Source of the DNA: Paludibacter sp.
GTDB taxonomy: Bacteria > Bacteroidota > Bacteroidia > Bacteroidales > Paludibacteraceae
Reading direction: 5' to 3'
DNA length: 64,000 nucleotides
NCBI GenBank assembly: GCA_028710895.1
Contig: JAQTTH010000008.1
Coordinates: forward strand, 124,001-188,000
A program made the position numbers and the translations under genes. Shown piece after piece: positions 1 to 10,722 of this stretch. Every line of letters begins with the position of its first letter. Position 1 is the stretch's first letter. The notes under the pieces are model-generated. The model was not told the origin of the DNA. It did not search any database and saw only the letters and a program-made list of their open reading frames with translations.

Positions 1-3000
1 TAAGTTCATACGAACCTGGTTCGTGTTGCTAAATTTATTGCTGTAAACAATATCGCCGATTACCGATACAACAGAGATCTGAACCTCGTCAACAGATTGG
101 CCTAATTGCACCCGAAGATCTTTCTTGAATGGATTTGGATAAACATTGTGAGTTAATTTAGTCTCATTCAAGCCTGTTGCAGGAATTACTTTTAAGTTGC
201 CACCCGATACAAAATCAGATAAATCCCATGCTAATCCATCTCCAGGAATTGCAGGAATAATTTCGGTAGGAGTTCCCACAACCGTTCCGTTGATAATTTT
301 AAACACGTCGCCTGCAGCAAAAGCAGGACCTCCGATATTGGTTATACTCATCTTTCCATTCATTGTCAACTTTCCAGTTGTTGTCAACAAGTCATTCGTT
401 GAATTGGATTTGTTGATATCTACAGAGAGAGTTGCCCCTGCTGCAATATTAATATCATTGTTAACGGTGAATGCACCTAGTCCACTTCCGGGTGATAATG
501 CTCCTCCATCATTCACCGTAACAGCACCTGTAATTATTCCACTACCGGCCAATACTCCACCAGCATTTACTGTCACTGCTCCGGTTCCAAGTCCACTTCC
601 GGTAGTATTATTTACCAAAATAGTTCCACCATTAATAGTGGTTCCACCAGTGTACGTATTCGCATTTGTCAATGTCCATACTCCGGTTCCCACTTTACGA
701 ATAGCCGCAACAGCACCTGTTCCGGTATATTGAGCATTTGTAATGGCACCATTGAAGGTTGAATTAGCATTTCGGTTACCAATCTCCCATGTAATTGTGC
801 AAGCTCCTGTCCCCCCGGCACCAAGTATGGCTGTTGACGCCCCAATTAAATCTCCAACAGGAATCGTGATAGTTGAAGTAATACGATACATCATGGTTGT
901 TAATCCGGTCAAATTAATTCTGGCACCCGGAAAACCATTTATATTATACAAAGCAAAATAACCACCATCGGCATCTGTTGTTACATTCATGAATCCCGTA
1001 AACTTCGAAGCATTTGAAGCCAAAATATTACCCGAGTAATTCGTATAATAATTGAGAGTACCACCACCCGATATGCTTCCTGTGATGGTTGAAAGTCCAT
1101 CAGTGTTCAATGTTCCGGAATACCCTGTAGGTATTTGCAGATTCCAGTTGGAAGTGTTATCAGTCGTATTACTGTCGAACATACTCAATGAACCACCCTG
1201 AAATGTGATTGTATCAATAGCTCCCAAGCCTGAAGTATTTGCTATGTCAGTTAATAACGAAATTGACCCTGCTTTAATGATTGTTCCACCCGTATAATCA
1301 CTCGAAGCACTCAACGCCAAACGACCGGATCCTTCTTTAATTAATGCACCCGTACCTGTTAGTTTACCCGTTGTAGACAAAGTAGTTGCCGAAGTTCCAA
1401 TTGAAAATGTTCCATTGTTTGCACCCAATGTGAAACCACGATCGACAGAGACGCTTGTACCAGTGTAGCTTAACTTGCCTCCATTCAGAACGATATTAGC
1501 CGGGGCGTTGGTAGCGGCACCAATAGTCGAGGCTGCACCGCCATCATCCAATGTGGCAACTTCAATGATTCCTCCATTTACAATTGTTTTTCCGATGTAT
1601 TTATTTACTGTAGAGAGCGTCAGCTTTCCGGTTCCATTTTTAGTGATACCTCCGGTACCTTCAATTGAACCCGAACCACTCAATGCGTAATTAGATGTTG
1701 CGTCAACTGTCAAAGTTGATGGGATTACTCTTTCGTTGATTACAACCGATTTGAGTGTGGCATCTTCATTGAAATAAACTGAATCGTTTGCAAGGAATGT
1801 TTGAGATTGCGCTACATTTAACCAGTTTGCCGTTTTATCATTATCCCATTTGGAATCTACGTTACCCTTCCAGGTGATTTTGGAAGGAGCCTGCACTTTT
1901 AAAACTATATTCCCACTTTGATTTACCAACGAGTAACTCAAATTAGCAGGAACTCCCGTAATTTTAAAAGCAGCTAAATTACCTGTTACAGTCCCTGCTT
2001 TTGCCAATATATAATTTCCAACAGGTAGTATACCGCCGATAACATTCAAAGCAATCGTACTTTTTCCGCTTAAAGTCCAGTCACCACCAATAACAATCGT
2101 ATCATTTGCAGTAACTACTCCACCCGACACAATCATATCCAATGTATAAGCCACCACTCCGGCTTCCTTTAATGTTTTCTGAAAAGTAATTCTAGCCGGT
2201 GTTCCGGCAACAGCTCCCGGCGCAAAATAAGAATTATTACCCATTGTAACATTACCTCCAAATGTACCGCTTCCAGCCAGTTTCACAAAAGAGTAGGTTT
2301 TTACATCACTATTTGCTAATATACCGTTGTTGAAGAAATCTCCATCCCAAACTGTTGTAGAGCCGGTAAAGTTGTTGTTATTGTTGAGTGTCAGACTTCC
2401 GGCTCCGATTTTTTTCAGATCCATATCGCCGTTCAATGTTCCTGTTCCTGAAAGTACAACATTGTAAGGTGAATTTACTTTCAAGCGTTTAGGTGTGAGA
2501 TCACCCGTTACGGTAACAGCTGCATTAGCCCCTGCCGAGATGTCAAACAATACCTTATCACCATTTTTGAATGTAGAAGCTGCGCTCACACTGTCAGTGA
2601 AAGAGGCTGATACGTTGTTGTCCCACGCCGTACCTGTTTTCCAGCGTTTATCATTATCGTAAATTGCCGATACCGGAGCCTGATCCATATCATCACCCAT
2701 ATAGAAACCAACATGTGGGGGCTGATTATAACCTGCATTTTGCCATGCTATTGCATCGCGATACTGGGCATCGTGCATTAACGTGTACAATTTGTTGGTA
2801 GTTGGTGTAGTTGTTGAGTAAATTCGTAATTTGGTTGCATCGGTAGTACCAAATATAACTTCTTCGCGCCAATCCCCAAAAATATCTGCAGAAAGACAAG
2901 GGGTTGACTTTGTACTGTTGTTGGACACGCAATCTAATGCCGACAATAATGTACCACCACCGTACTTTGAAATCGATGTTTTATCCAGTAATTCATCCTG

Positions 3001-4485
3001 CAAATCACCATCCCAGTAAATACGAAAATTCATAGACGGACTGCTCGTTGATACTGTGTTTCCTTTACAATCCGAAATACCCGGACCCGATGCACTCCAC
3101 ATTTCAAAACCACGGGTTGCAGTTGAAATATTCGCAGCTAATCCACGACCATTATCGGAGCCTGTAAAAGTACCCCAAAGAATAGCTCCGGTTTTAGCAT
3201 CGTGCAATTCGTATCCATAAGTTGCACCGGTTGATTCGTGAACCTCCCATACTTCCAAACCCTTGCGATCCGGATCAAGGTCACTCAGATGCATTGCGTC
3301 ACCATGCCCCAAACCTGTTGCATACAAGCATTTACCATTATCATCAAAGGCCGAAGCTCCGTATACAATTTCATCTTTACCATCATCGTCTATATCTGCC
3401 ACGCTCAGGTTATGATTTCCTTGTCCTGCAGCATTTGCACCATTAGGTGAGTTCGAATCGTACACCCAACGTTGGGTTAACGCACCATTTTTAAAATCCC
3501 ATGCAGCCAAAACGACCCGGGTATAATATCCGCGACACATCACAATACTTGGGTGCAATCCATCCAGATAGGCTGTACAAGCCAAAAAACGGTCAACACG
3601 GTTACCGTAACTATCACCCCAATCAGCAACGGTGCCACGCGGTGGGTTATAATTTGCAGTAGCCAGTTCGGCTCCGGTTAGTCCACTGAAAACAGTCAGA
3701 TATTCTGGTCCGGAAAGTATATATCCACTAGCGTTTCTATAATCAGTTGTATTAATAGCTGTTGTGTTGCTAGCTGCAGGACCTTTCGTCAAATAACTCC
3801 CAAGTCCATCTTTGGTTCCGGGAGCTGTTTTACAAGCCACTTCAGCTTTTCCATCTCCATCGAAATCTTCCACTTCGAAATCGGTATAATGCGCACCGGC
3901 ACGGATGTTTTTACCCAAATCGATTCGCCATAGTTTTGTTCCGTTCAGTTTGTAACAATCCAGAAAGACATCACCGGTATAACCCGATTGTGAGTTGTCT
4001 TTTGAATTAGACGGATCCCACTTCACAATAATTTCGTACTGTCCATCTCCATCCACATCGCCTACACTACAATCATTCGGAGAATAAGTACAGGTCGTAG
4101 CATCCGGCATAGTCATAGCCGATGGAACACTCAGATTCACATCAAAAAATGTATTTGCCCAAACAGTTGCTGAATTCGTTTCACCTGTTTCTACACCATT
4201 CAATACCGGTTTTACAGTATAAGTTGTACCGGATAATGTGGCATCGGTATAATTTGACGAAGTGGAAATGGGCGTTGCAGTTATTTTTACACCGTCGCGA
4301 TAGAGGTTGAAGGCGATATTATCCGGATCAGAACCCAGCACACGCCATGATAAAAAAACCGAACTTGTAGAAGTACGAATTGCAACTAAACCGCGGTTGA
4401 GTTTTTCCATTTGGCGCTGAGCAAACAAGCTACCAACAGGTAAGAGGATAGATATTATTAGAACAAAAAGTGTATTTTTTCTCAT
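1..4485 (-). CDS. Rhamnogalacturonan lyase (PL11) with autotransporter-type beta repeats and T9SS sorting domain, C-terminus cut by window
   Basis: Open from an ATG at 4485 to the window edge, 1,495 visible codons. Residues 1-22 are a signal peptide ending in LFAQ. Residues about 23-620 match PL11 endo/exo rhamnogalacturonan lyases: an RGLVAIR opening, a fibronectin-like N-terminal part, several Ca-binding DxDGDG loops and the family C-terminal pattern with YTLMHDAQYR and GFYMGDDMD. The enzyme cleaves the rhamnose-galacturonate backbone of RG-I by beta-elimination. Residues about 630-1430 hold repeated GTGALIKEGSG / YTGGTTINGG units, the autotransporter-associated (PATR) beta-strand repeat. 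The last visible residues (VYPNPF onward) start a type A T9SS sorting domain; only its final strands are missing. Its paralogue lies at 33157-37833. Secretion and surface anchoring are inferred from the sorting domain. Confidence 0.92.
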   Translation of the reverse strand, partial: MRKNTLFVLIISILLPVGSLFAQRQMEKLNRGLVAIRTSTSSVFLSWRVLGSDPDNIAFNLYRDGVKITATPISTSSNYTDATLSGTTYTVKPVLNGVETGETNSATVWANTFFDVNLSVPSAMTMPDATTCTYSPNDCSVGDVDGDGQYEIIVKWDPSNSKDNSQSGYTGDVFLDCYKLNGTKLWRIDLGKNIRAGAHYTDFEVEDFDGDGKAEVACKTAPGTKDGLGSYLTKGPAASNTTAINTTDYRNASGYILSGPEYLTVFSGLTGAELATANYNPPRGTVADWGDSYGNRVDRFLACTAYLDGLHPSIVMCRGYYTRVVLAAWDFKNGALTQRWVYDSNSPNGANAAGQGNHNLSVADIDDDGKDEIVYGASAFDDNGKCLYATGLGHGDAMHLSDLDPDRKGLEVWEVHESTGATYGYELHDAKTGAILWGTFTGSDNGRGLAANISTATRGFEMWSASGPGISDCKGNTVSTSSPSMNFRIYWDGDLQDELLDKTSISKYGGGTLLSALDCVSNNSTKSTPCLSADIFGDWREEVIFGTTDATKLRIYSTTTPTTNKLYTLMHDAQYRDAIAWQNAGYNQPPHVGFYMGDDMDQAPVSAIYDNDKRWKTGTAWDNNVSASFTDSVSAASTFKNGDKVLFDISAGANAAVTVTGDLTPKRLKVNSPYNVVLSGTGTLNGDMDLKKIGAGSLTLNNNNNFTGSTTVWDGDFFNNGILANSDVKTYSFVKLAGSGTFGGNVTMGNNSYFAPGAVAGTPARITFQKTLKEAGVVAYTLDMIVSGGVVTANDTIVIGGDWTLSGKSTIALNVIGGILPVGNYILAKAGTVTGNLAAFKITGVPANLSYSLVNQSGNIVLKVQAPSKITWKGNVDSKWDNDKTANWLNVAQSQTFLANDSVYFNEDATLKSVVINERVIPSTLTVDATSNYALSGSGSIEGTGGITKNGTGKLTLSTVNKYIGKTIVNGGIIEVATLDDGGAASTIGAATNAPANIVLNGGKLSYTGTSVSVDRGFTLGANNGTFSIGTSATTLSTTGKLTGTGALIKEGSGRLALSASSDYTGGTIIKAGSISLLTDIANTSGLGAIDTITFQGGSLSMFDSNTTDNTSNWNLQIPTGYSGTLNTDGLSTITGSISGGGTLNYYTNYSGNILASNASKFTGFMNVTTDADGGYFALYNINGFPGARINLTGLTTMMYRITSTITIPVGDLIGASTAILGAGGTGACTITWEIGNRNANSTFNGAITNAQYTGTGAVAAIRKVGTGVWTLTNANTYTGGTTINGGTILVNNTTGSGLGTGAVTVNAGGVLAGSGIITGAVTVNDGGALSPGSGLGAFTVNNDINIAAGATLSVDINKSNSTNDLLTTTGKLTMNGKMSITNIGGPAFAAGDVFKIINGTVVGTPTEIIPAIPGDGLAWDLSDFVSGGNLKVIPATGLNETKLTHNVYPNPFKKDLRVQLGQSVDEVQISVVSVIGDIVYSNKFSNTNQVRMNL

Positions 4486-4536
4486 TTTCAATATGTAATA
4501 AATTAAGGATAATTGTATTGCAAGTCATTTATGATG

Positions 4537-4564
4537 CAAAGAAACCCAATTTTGTACTATCAAA
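4537..4564 (-). promoter_or_regulatory. Possible Bacteroidetes promoter of the PL11 gene
   Basis: Reading the minus strand, a TTTG (4564-4561) is followed after 16 bases by TTTCTTTG (4544-4537), one base off the Bacteroidetes -7 consensus TAnnTTTG. It lies about 50 bases upstream of the lyase ATG. The spacing is shorter than the usual 19-21, so this is a weak call. Confidence 0.3.
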
Positions 4565-4679
4565 GAATGGAAAAACATACTTTAAATGTGTACGATTATA
4601 CCGAATTCATAAAGTTTAAGCATAATTCACACAAAAAAGAAATAGTAAGCAACTAATCTGAATATTGAGAAGAGTGAAA

Positions 4680-5462
4680 TCAATCCACAAAACTCAGCTT
4701 TCTCCCAACTACTTTCATCCATTCGCGAGTCAACAATTCATGACCCGGCACTGTAGGGTGAATACCATCCCACATCCAATAATCAGCCGGAGCTCTTTTG
4801 CAAGCATTATCCATCACCAGCTGAAAATCCACCACCAAAGCATTGTACAATTTGGCAATTCGTTTTATTACTTCCTGTCGTTTCTGAATCTCTGTTTGAT
4901 ATTGTTCAAAATTATCTTTTACCCTCCCAACACGTAGGATGAAAGGCATGCAAAGAACAAATAATACGTCCGGATTTTGCGCCTTCGTTTGGTCAAGCAA
5001 CGATTTGTAGGTTTCTTCAAATTTGTCGGCCAACACACTATCTTTTGTCTCTATGTAATGGCTGACATCATTGATTCCAATTAAAACACTCAACACATTC
5101 GGTTTCAAATCCAGACAATCCTTTTGCCATCGGGCTGCCAAATCACTCACTTTATTTCCGCTTATTCCGCGGTTGTAAAATGTCAGATGTTTCTCGGGAT
5201 GATTGGCTCCCACCCTACTGGCAATGCTAAATGCATAACCATGACCCATAATATGATTTGGATCTGCATTTCGTCCACGGTTACCATCGGTAATAGAATC
5301 TCCCTGAAAAAGAAAAACAAAACCATCTCCAAACTTAGTTTTAAACGTTGGTATATTGGTACTTTTTAAAGGGGTTGCTTTCAACAGCTGTCCCGGCGAA
5401 ACAAGTACCAAAGCACCTATCAAACCTGCTTTTTTGAGAAAATCGCGACGTGTATTATTCAT
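4680..5462 (-). CDS. SGNH/GDSL hydrolase, probable rhamnogalacturonan acetylesterase
   Basis: 260 residues from the ATG at 5462. The ORF runs 18 codons further upstream, but the twin-arginine signal (TRRDFLKKAG, residues 4-13) fits a start here. All SGNH blocks are present: GDSITDG with nucleophile Ser56, the Gly of RGISGN, GIND, and the Asp232/His235 pair in DGIHP. Enzymes of this family remove O-acetyl groups; next to a PL11 lyase the natural substrate is acetylated galacturonate of RG-I. The family assignment is firm, the substrate is inferred from context. It precedes the lyase by 194 bases on the same strand, so the two may be co-transcribed. Confidence 0.82.
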   Translation of the reverse strand: MNNTRRDFLKKAGLIGALVLVSPGQLLKATPLKSTNIPTFKTKFGDGFVFLFQGDSITDGNRGRNADPNHIMGHGYAFSIASRVGANHPEKHLTFYNRGISGNKVSDLAARWQKDCLDLKPNVLSVLIGINDVSHYIETKDSVLADKFEETYKSLLDQTKAQNPDVLFVLCMPFILRVGRVKDNFEQYQTEIQKRQEVIKRIAKLYNALVVDFQLVMDNACKRAPADYWMWDGIHPTVPGHELLTREWMKVVGRKLSFVD

Positions 5463-5548
5463 TTTGCTGCTCTTTCGTGTGAGATAATAATTGAAACAGA
5501 TAGTTAGATTCTGCAATTACAAAGATAGAGTTAATTGCTCAAAATAAA

Positions 5549-5578
5549 AAAGCCCCGCACTTGGAGTGCGAGACTTTT
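5549..5578 (-). terminator. Rho-independent terminator of the AraC gene
   Basis: On the minus strand a stem of CTCGCAC pairing with GTGCGGGG (with G-U pairs) around a five-base loop is followed by CTTTTTTATTTT. It lies 40 bases after the regulator's stop and separates it from the esterase gene. Confidence 0.65.
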
Positions 5579-5618
5579 CAACAATTTGTCAAATCAAAGA
5601 TATCAGTAAAATTGTTTC

Positions 5619-6518
5619 TCAGGACACATTTCTACAAATCGACCTGTATCTCGAGGGAGTTTCGCCGGTATTTTTTTTAAATGTCATATTAAAACTCTCA
5701 GGCGAATAAAAACAAAGCATATATGAAATTTCTTTTACCGAATACGACGATTCCAGCAGCAATTGTTTTGCTTTTTGTATCTTCAATGCCTGAAAATATT
5801 TCGCGGGGGCATACCCGGTGATATTTTTAAACATTTTACGAAAGGATGTGTAATTCATATTCAAACGGTTTGATAATTCCTCTGCCTGAATATCTTTATA
5901 CACATTCTCATTCATTATTATTTTTGCATTTTCAACAATCTGTTTTGCATTCGAGTTCTCGAACTTCTTATTTTGAGATTCTGACAGAATAATACCCAAC
6001 ATGTGCATTACAATACCCAATAAATGCTGTTGCGATGCAATTCTGTCAATTTCAACAGTTTCAATTGCTCTCTTAAATAAATGCACCAACTCTTCATTCA
6101 AACCGACATCCAGTAATTGATTTTCTTTACACAAGAACGAATTACTGACTACGTTTTCAATAATTTCACCTGAGAAACCAATGTAATACTCGTTCCAACC
6201 CGTTTCGGTATGTGGATGATATGAATGCCACTGGCCCGGAAAAAGAACGATAACCTGCCCTTTAGAAACTTGCAGCATCTCAGTGGAATCAATTGTCAAT
6301 ACTCCTGAACCCTTTGTTATATATACAAATTGATATTCATTTAGAATTCGTCCTTTGGGAGCACTAAAAAAATACCCATCCGGATGATTTGAAAGCGGAT
6401 ATGGTGAATGTGGCTGTACTATTTGAAACCCCACTGTATTTACAGTTAGTCCGTACTTTTTATCCAACTCATTAACCATAAGATATTTAAAATCAGCACC
6501 TAAATTCGAATTATTCAT
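5619..6518 (-). CDS. AraC-family transcriptional regulator with N-terminal cupin sensor domain
   Basis: 299 residues. Residues about 25-165 form a cupin-like sugar-sensing barrel of the AraC_binding type (YITKGSGVLTIDS, then FPGQWHSYHP). Residues about 200-295 carry two helix-turn-helix motifs of HTH_18 type, ending with the family signature VKEISYMLCFYSPESFNMTFKKNTGETPSRYR. Such regulators sense a mono- or oligosaccharide and activate nearby catabolic genes. It lies between the esterase and the GH95-GH43 gene, so it is the best local candidate to control the locus; no hybrid two-component sensor or ECF sigma/anti-sigma pair is visible near the SusCD genes. The ligand is unknown. A strong TAAATTTGC element lies 39 bases upstream. 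Confidence 0.88.
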   Translation of the reverse strand: MNNSNLGADFKYLMVNELDKKYGLTVNTVGFQIVQPHSPYPLSNHPDGYFFSAPKGRILNEYQFVYITKGSGVLTIDSTEMLQVSKGQVIVLFPGQWHSYHPHTETGWNEYYIGFSGEIIENVVSNSFLCKENQLLDVGLNEELVHLFKRAIETVEIDRIASQQHLLGIVMHMLGIILSESQNKKFENSNAKQIVENAKIIMNENVYKDIQAEELSNRLNMNYTSFRKMFKNITGYAPAKYFQALKIQKAKQLLLESSYSVKEISYMLCFYSPESFNMTFKKNTGETPSRYRSICRNVS

Positions 6519-6556
6519 ATTATTTCAATTTAATGAAATTACAATAAGTAAACCCT

Positions 6557-6565
6557 GCAAATTTA
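6557..6565 (-). promoter_or_regulatory. -7 promoter element of the AraC gene
   Basis: TAAATTTGC on the minus strand matches the Bacteroidetes -7 consensus TAnnTTTGC exactly, 39 bases upstream of the regulator's ATG. No convincing -33 TTTG was found at the expected distance. The rest of the 301-base gap (6519-6819) holds only the upstream gene's terminator and a small inverted repeat ATACG-6-CGTAT at 6599-6614. Confidence 0.5.
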
Positions 6566-6766
6566 CAACAAATAGTTCTGAAAACTATGATTTTTAAAAT
6601 ACGATGAAGCGTATATCTCGGCCACACAAAACAGTTAAATCAACATTTTCAGCACTAATCTGCATTCTACTATACTGGCAGCACAATTTATGATCTGCCA
6701 AACAGATTCTATAAAATATTTATTTCAGCCTTTCTATCAAAAAATATATTGAATTAATCAAAATGA

Positions 6767-6796
6767 AAAGCCCCGCAAACAGGAATGCAGGGCTTT
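6767..6796 (-). terminator. Rho-independent terminator of the GH95-GH43 gene
   Basis: On the minus strand AAAGCCCTGC and GCGGGGCTTTT form a stem around a ten-base loop and end in a short U-rich stretch, about 25 bases after the stop codon at 6820. Confidence 0.75.
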
Positions 6797-6819
6797 ATTA
6801 TACAATATCAATATTATAC

Positions 6820-9800
6820 TTATTCTTTCTCCAACAAATTATACTCATCCTCACTTACAGTAAAAATGGTTCCATGCCGCAGACCTTTGGGAATAGAAAT
6901 CTGGTCGGAGATATCTGTCCAGTTAACGAGGTCAGCAGATTGGATGGCGCCGTATCTGTGATCGCGGTAGCGGTCGAAATAAACGATCCATTTGCCATCT
7001 TTTTGCAAAGTGGTTGGTCCTTCGGCCCAATAGTTGCCTGTAATTGGTTTCCCGGCTGCCGAGTATGGCCCGGTCAGGTTATCGGAATATGCAATTTTGA
7101 GGTTCTTTTGTACCGGTTCGCGGGTTTCATCCTTCATAAACATAATGTATCGCCCACCATCACGCACTATTGTGGCATCTATCACATTAAAACCAGGAGC
7201 GTACAGCAGTTTTGTTTCGCTGAATGTTTTGAAATCTTTGGTTGTAACATAATATATGCGATGATTGTATTTGGCTTCCAGGGTCGAAAGGGTTTCCAAA
7301 AACTTACCCTTGATGGTGGTTGCCCAATAAATCATATACGTCTGGCTAATGGGGTCAATCGTAATTTCGGGTGCCCAACAATTCCGCGCACTGTCTTCCT
7401 GTTGCATTACCGGTATAAAAACCTGTTTCGACCAATGAATCAAATCTTTTGACGAGGCATAACCAATTCCCCGGTCGGTCCAGCTATCGGTCCACACCAT
7501 ATGATACTGTCCATCCAACCCACGGGCAACGCAGGGGTCACGCATAATGCTGTCCTTTCCTACATTTGGCACAAGAAAAGCCTTATCGTTGTGGAATGGT
7601 TTCCAGTTTAGTCCATCGGTGCTTCCTGCCAAATGCAACCCATCCTGTCCGTTATTGTTGAAATACGAAAAAACATAGTGAACCGGAACCGCTTTTGCCT
7701 GCACGCTATACTCTTTACCTGCTTCGGTTGGGAAAACGGTTTCGTACGTACCGCCATTCATTTTTGCAGATTGAACAGTTGCTCCTTCAATCTCCACCGG
7801 CGAGGCCGAAATTAGTTTGCACATTCCGCCTTTTATCGATTTTACAGTAGCTGCTGTAAGTGTATTCTTATTCCAATTCATTGAAACTTCAAAACCACCG
7901 CGGGCACGCAATCCCGCAACTGAGCCTTCGTCCCATGCATCGGGCAAAGCCGGTAGCAGGCGAACGGAATTCTCGTCGGATTGCAACAACATTTCTGCCA
8001 CAGCTGCAGCTCCACCAAAGTTTCCATCTATCTGGAATGGCGGATGCGCGTCGAATAAGTTTGGGTACGTTCCTCCACCCGAACGTTTGTCAGCACCTTT
8101 GTATCCATCCGGATCGACATATTTCAGCAACTCGCGATACATTTTATAGGCATGATTTCCGTCGAGCAAGCGAGCCCACAGGTTTATGCGCCAGCCTTTC
8201 GACCATCCTGTTGTTTCGTCTCCTTTAATCTCAAGGGTTCTGCGACAGGCATTAGCCCAGGCAGGAGTTTTATCGGGTGTAATATGATTTCCGGGAAACA
8301 AACCAAAAAGATGCGATTGATGGCGATGGTGCGGATCAACATCTTCCCAGTCGTAATACCATTCCTGCAGATTTCCTTTTTTACCAATCTGGTAGGGATG
8401 CATTCTGTCCAGTGCCTGTTCCAGTTTTCCGCGAAACTCTTCATCAGCATTCAGCACTTTCGAAGCAGCAATTGTTTGCATAAAACATTCACGAATCATG
8501 GCCAAATCAGCAGTGCCCCCATAGAGCGTAGACCCTTTAAAACCCTCGGGTGTAACAAAATTATTTTCGGGCGATGTGGAAGGCGAAGTAATCAGGTTTC
8601 CATTTTCATCTTCCACCAGCCATTCCAGACAAAACAGAGCAGCTCCTTTCATCAACGGGTATGCTTTGTTTTTCAGAAATTCCGTATCGCGCGTAAACTG
8701 ATAATGTTCCCACAAATGTGTACTCACCCAGGCACCGCCCATATTCCAGCAAGCCCAGGTTGGATCGCCCTCGCCAAAATTACCAACTGGATTACTCATT
8801 GCCCAAATATCGGTGTTCTGACACAGGCACCACCCTCCTACTCCGTAAAAAGTTTTAGCTGTAACACAACCTGTTTTCGCCACATCTCCAATGAAGTCAA
8901 TAAGTGGTTGGTGCATTTCCGACAGATTTGTATTTTCAGCCAACCAATAGTTCTCTTGTAAATTAATATTCGACGTGTAATTACTACTCCACGGTGGGCG
9001 CATATACGGATTCCAGATTCCCTGCAGGTTAGCCGGCACACCCGGAGTGCGTGAACTTGATATCAACAGGTATCGGCCAAAATTAAAATACAGCACTTCG
9101 AGATTCTTATCTTCTTTCCCTAGAGCATATCGTTTCAGGCGTTCGTTGGTAGGTAAATCGGGAGCCGTGGTTTTACCTAAGTTCAGATTTACCCGGTTGA
9201 AGTAATGCTGATAGTCATTCACGTGGACACTTTTCAGCTTCTCAAACGATTTGGCAAATGCCTTTTTCATATTCGCCGCTGCAATAGCCTGATTATCGAG
9301 CCCTGCCGTTGCCGGATTTTTATCGAAACCATTAAAACTGGTAGCAATAGAAACATACACTATGGCTTCGGTTGCATCCTTCACGGCAAGAGTTGAATCG
9401 GTCTGAACAACAGAACCACCGGAATTTCTGATTTTATATATAGTTGTAAAGCGCGTTCCTCTTTTTTCATCAAAACTTACGGCATCTGAACTTTTTCTGT
9501 AGCTTGGTTCGCAGCGCACAGGTGCATATCCATTTGCAATGAGTGTTTTTGAACCAACAACGGTTTTGTATTTCAATTGACTATTAAAGTGCAATTGAAA
9601 GTTCAACTGCCCTTTTTTGCTGCAAGTCAGTTTCACAATCATCACTTTGTCGGGGTACGACATAAAATACTCGCGCGTATACTTCACTCCCTGAATTTCG
9701 TAGCTGACTTTGGAAACAGCATTGCTCAAATCCAACTCTCTGTAATAATTTTCAGCTTTGTCCTGCCCCGGAAAGTTGATAAACATAGTTCCAAGCGGAG

Positions 9801-10149
9801 CATAGGATTGTGAGAAACTTCCCTGAACTTTCTTATTCAACTGTTGAGCCAGAGCATAGTCATTTTTCTTCAAAGCTTCGCGTATCCCGGGGATGTTTTT
9901 ATACGCTTCGGGGTTCATATTCGGATCAACAGGCTCGCCCGTCCAAAGTGTTGCATCATTCAGGTAAATTTTGTCCGAACCAATACCGCCAAAAATAGAA
10001 GCGCCCATTTTTCCGTTTCCGAGTACAAGCGATTCTTCAAAATACTGAGCAGGCTGATTGAACCAAAGCTTTGTTGACGTTTGAGCGTTCACAAAATAGA
10101 AGCCAGCCAAAGCAACTATCAACATCGGGAATCTGACAAGATTTTTCAT
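6820..10149 (-). CDS. GH95-GH43 fusion glycosidase (alpha-L-fucosidase/alpha-L-galactosidase plus arabinosidase-type domain)
   Basis: 1,109 residues with a signal peptide (1-23, ending in NAQ). Residues about 25-790 are GH95, an inverting alpha-L-fucosidase or alpha-L-galactosidase fold: opening [22 protein letters not shown], the active-site Asn pair in SNIN (about 398), general acid Glu528 in TSPSTSPEN and base-site Asp708 in FQIDGNFGG. Residues about 805-1105 are a GH43-like five-bladed propeller with all three acids in place: Asp871 in MRDPC, Asp991 in VIDATIV and Glu1043 in AEGPTT. Single GH95 enzymes are about 750-800 residues, so this is a true fusion of two catalytic units. The position before the NTDIW motif, usually His-rich in fucosidases, reads CLCQ here, so sugar specificity is open. 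RG-I side chains or mucilage with L-Fuc, L-Gal and L-Ara would fit the context. Confidence 0.9.
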   Translation of the reverse strand: MKNLVRFPMLIVALAGFYFVNAQTSTKLWFNQPAQYFEESLVLGNGKMGASIFGGIGSDKIYLNDATLWTGEPVDPNMNPEAYKNIPGIREALKKNDYALAQQLNKKVQGSFSQSYAPLGTMFINFPGQDKAENYYRELDLSNAVSKVSYEIQGVKYTREYFMSYPDKVMIVKLTCSKKGQLNFQLHFNSQLKYKTVVGSKTLIANGYAPVRCEPSYRKSSDAVSFDEKRGTRFTTIYKIRNSGGSVVQTDSTLAVKDATEAIVYVSIATSFNGFDKNPATAGLDNQAIAAANMKKAFAKSFEKLKSVHVNDYQHYFNRVNLNLGKTTAPDLPTNERLKRYALGKEDKNLEVLYFNFGRYLLISSSRTPGVPANLQGIWNPYMRPPWSSNYTSNINLQENYWLAENTNLSEMHQPLIDFIGDVAKTGCVTAKTFYGVGGWCLCQNTDIWAMSNPVGNFGEGDPTWACWNMGGAWVSTHLWEHYQFTRDTEFLKNKAYPLMKGAALFCLEWLVEDENGNLITSPSTSPENNFVTPEGFKGSTLYGGTADLAMIRECFMQTIAASKVLNADEEFRGKLEQALDRMHPYQIGKKGNLQEWYYDWEDVDPHHRHQSHLFGLFPGNHITPDKTPAWANACRRTLEIKGDETTGWSKGWRINLWARLLDGNHAYKMYRELLKYVDPDGYKGADKRSGGGTYPNLFDAHPPFQIDGNFGGAAAVAEMLLQSDENSVRLLPALPDAWDEGSVAGLRARGGFEVSMNWNKNTLTAATVKSIKGGMCKLISASPVEIEGATVQSAKMNGGTYETVFPTEAGKEYSVQAKAVPVHYVFSYFNNNGQDGLHLAGSTDGLNWKPFHNDKAFLVPNVGKDSIMRDPCVARGLDGQYHMVWTDSWTDRGIGYASSKDLIHWSKQVFIPVMQQEDSARNCWAPEITIDPISQTYMIYWATTIKGKFLETLSTLEAKYNHRIYYVTTKDFKTFSETKLLYAPGFNVIDATIVRDGGRYIMFMKDETREPVQKNLKIAYSDNLTGPYSAAGKPITGNYWAEGPTTLQKDGKWIVYFDRYRDHRYGAIQSADLVNWTDISDQISIPKGLRHGTIFTVSEDEYNLLEKE

Positions 10150-10722
10150 TTACTGCATTGTTTTATAGGTAAGCTTAGCAACTGCGTTAAATACAATTGC
10201 ATTATCGAAAAAATAACTCAAAAAATACAATTAATGTAAATATTCGGAGTAATTTAATGTTTTATTTGATTTAGTACATTTCACTATTCTAAATCGTCAA
10301 CAAAATTATAAAATACATCCACAGAACAAGTACATATAACACAAAACTTATAGAAAAAGGAATGAAAAAGGCTGTATAATTGTACATTTACTTCCTGTTT
10401 TGTTGTATAAACAACAGTTGAAAGTACACATTTGCAAATTGCAACTGAGAACAACATTTACATAACTTATAGAATTGCAGACACTTATTAGTTTAATAAA
10501 AACCAAAATTGTCAATACAAAACAAAAAAGCAGGGGGAATTCAGTTTCTTTAGTTAAACTACTCTCATTAAAAGCCATAAAAAATGGCCGTATAAATTTC
10601 TATGTATTTGTACAAAAAGACAGTTTCAGTTTTTTAGCTTATTGTACTTTCGCATAAGTTTATGTAAATAACTGGGTTTGCCCACAAAATATCTATTAAT
10701 TACCTTAAAACCAATATTTTTC
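10150..10722. promoter_or_regulatory. Divergent intergenic control region of the pectin locus
   Basis: 573 bases between the GH95-GH43 gene and the FAS1-SusCD operon. A minus-strand element TAATTTTG (10308-10301) with CTTG 18 bases upstream could serve the glycosidase. On the plus strand TTTC (10624-10627), 17 bases, then TACTTTCG (10645-10652) resembles a promoter for the operon. AACTTATAGAA occurs twice (10345-10355 and 10464-10474), and CATTTACATAACTTAT (10455-10470) recurs inverted, with one extra base, as ATAAGTTTATGTAAAT (10654-10669). These could be regulator-binding half sites. No gene is supported here. Confidence 0.4.

Noticed and set aside
197-961. Plus-strand ORFs rich in Pro, Val and Ala opposite the left-edge lyase
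   Set aside because: They are antisense shadows of the repeat tail of the PL11 gene; the minus frame is continuous and meaningful.
6763-7452. 229-codon plus-strand ORF
   Set aside because: Antisense to the GH43 domain, with no recognisable family and with composition dictated by the real gene.
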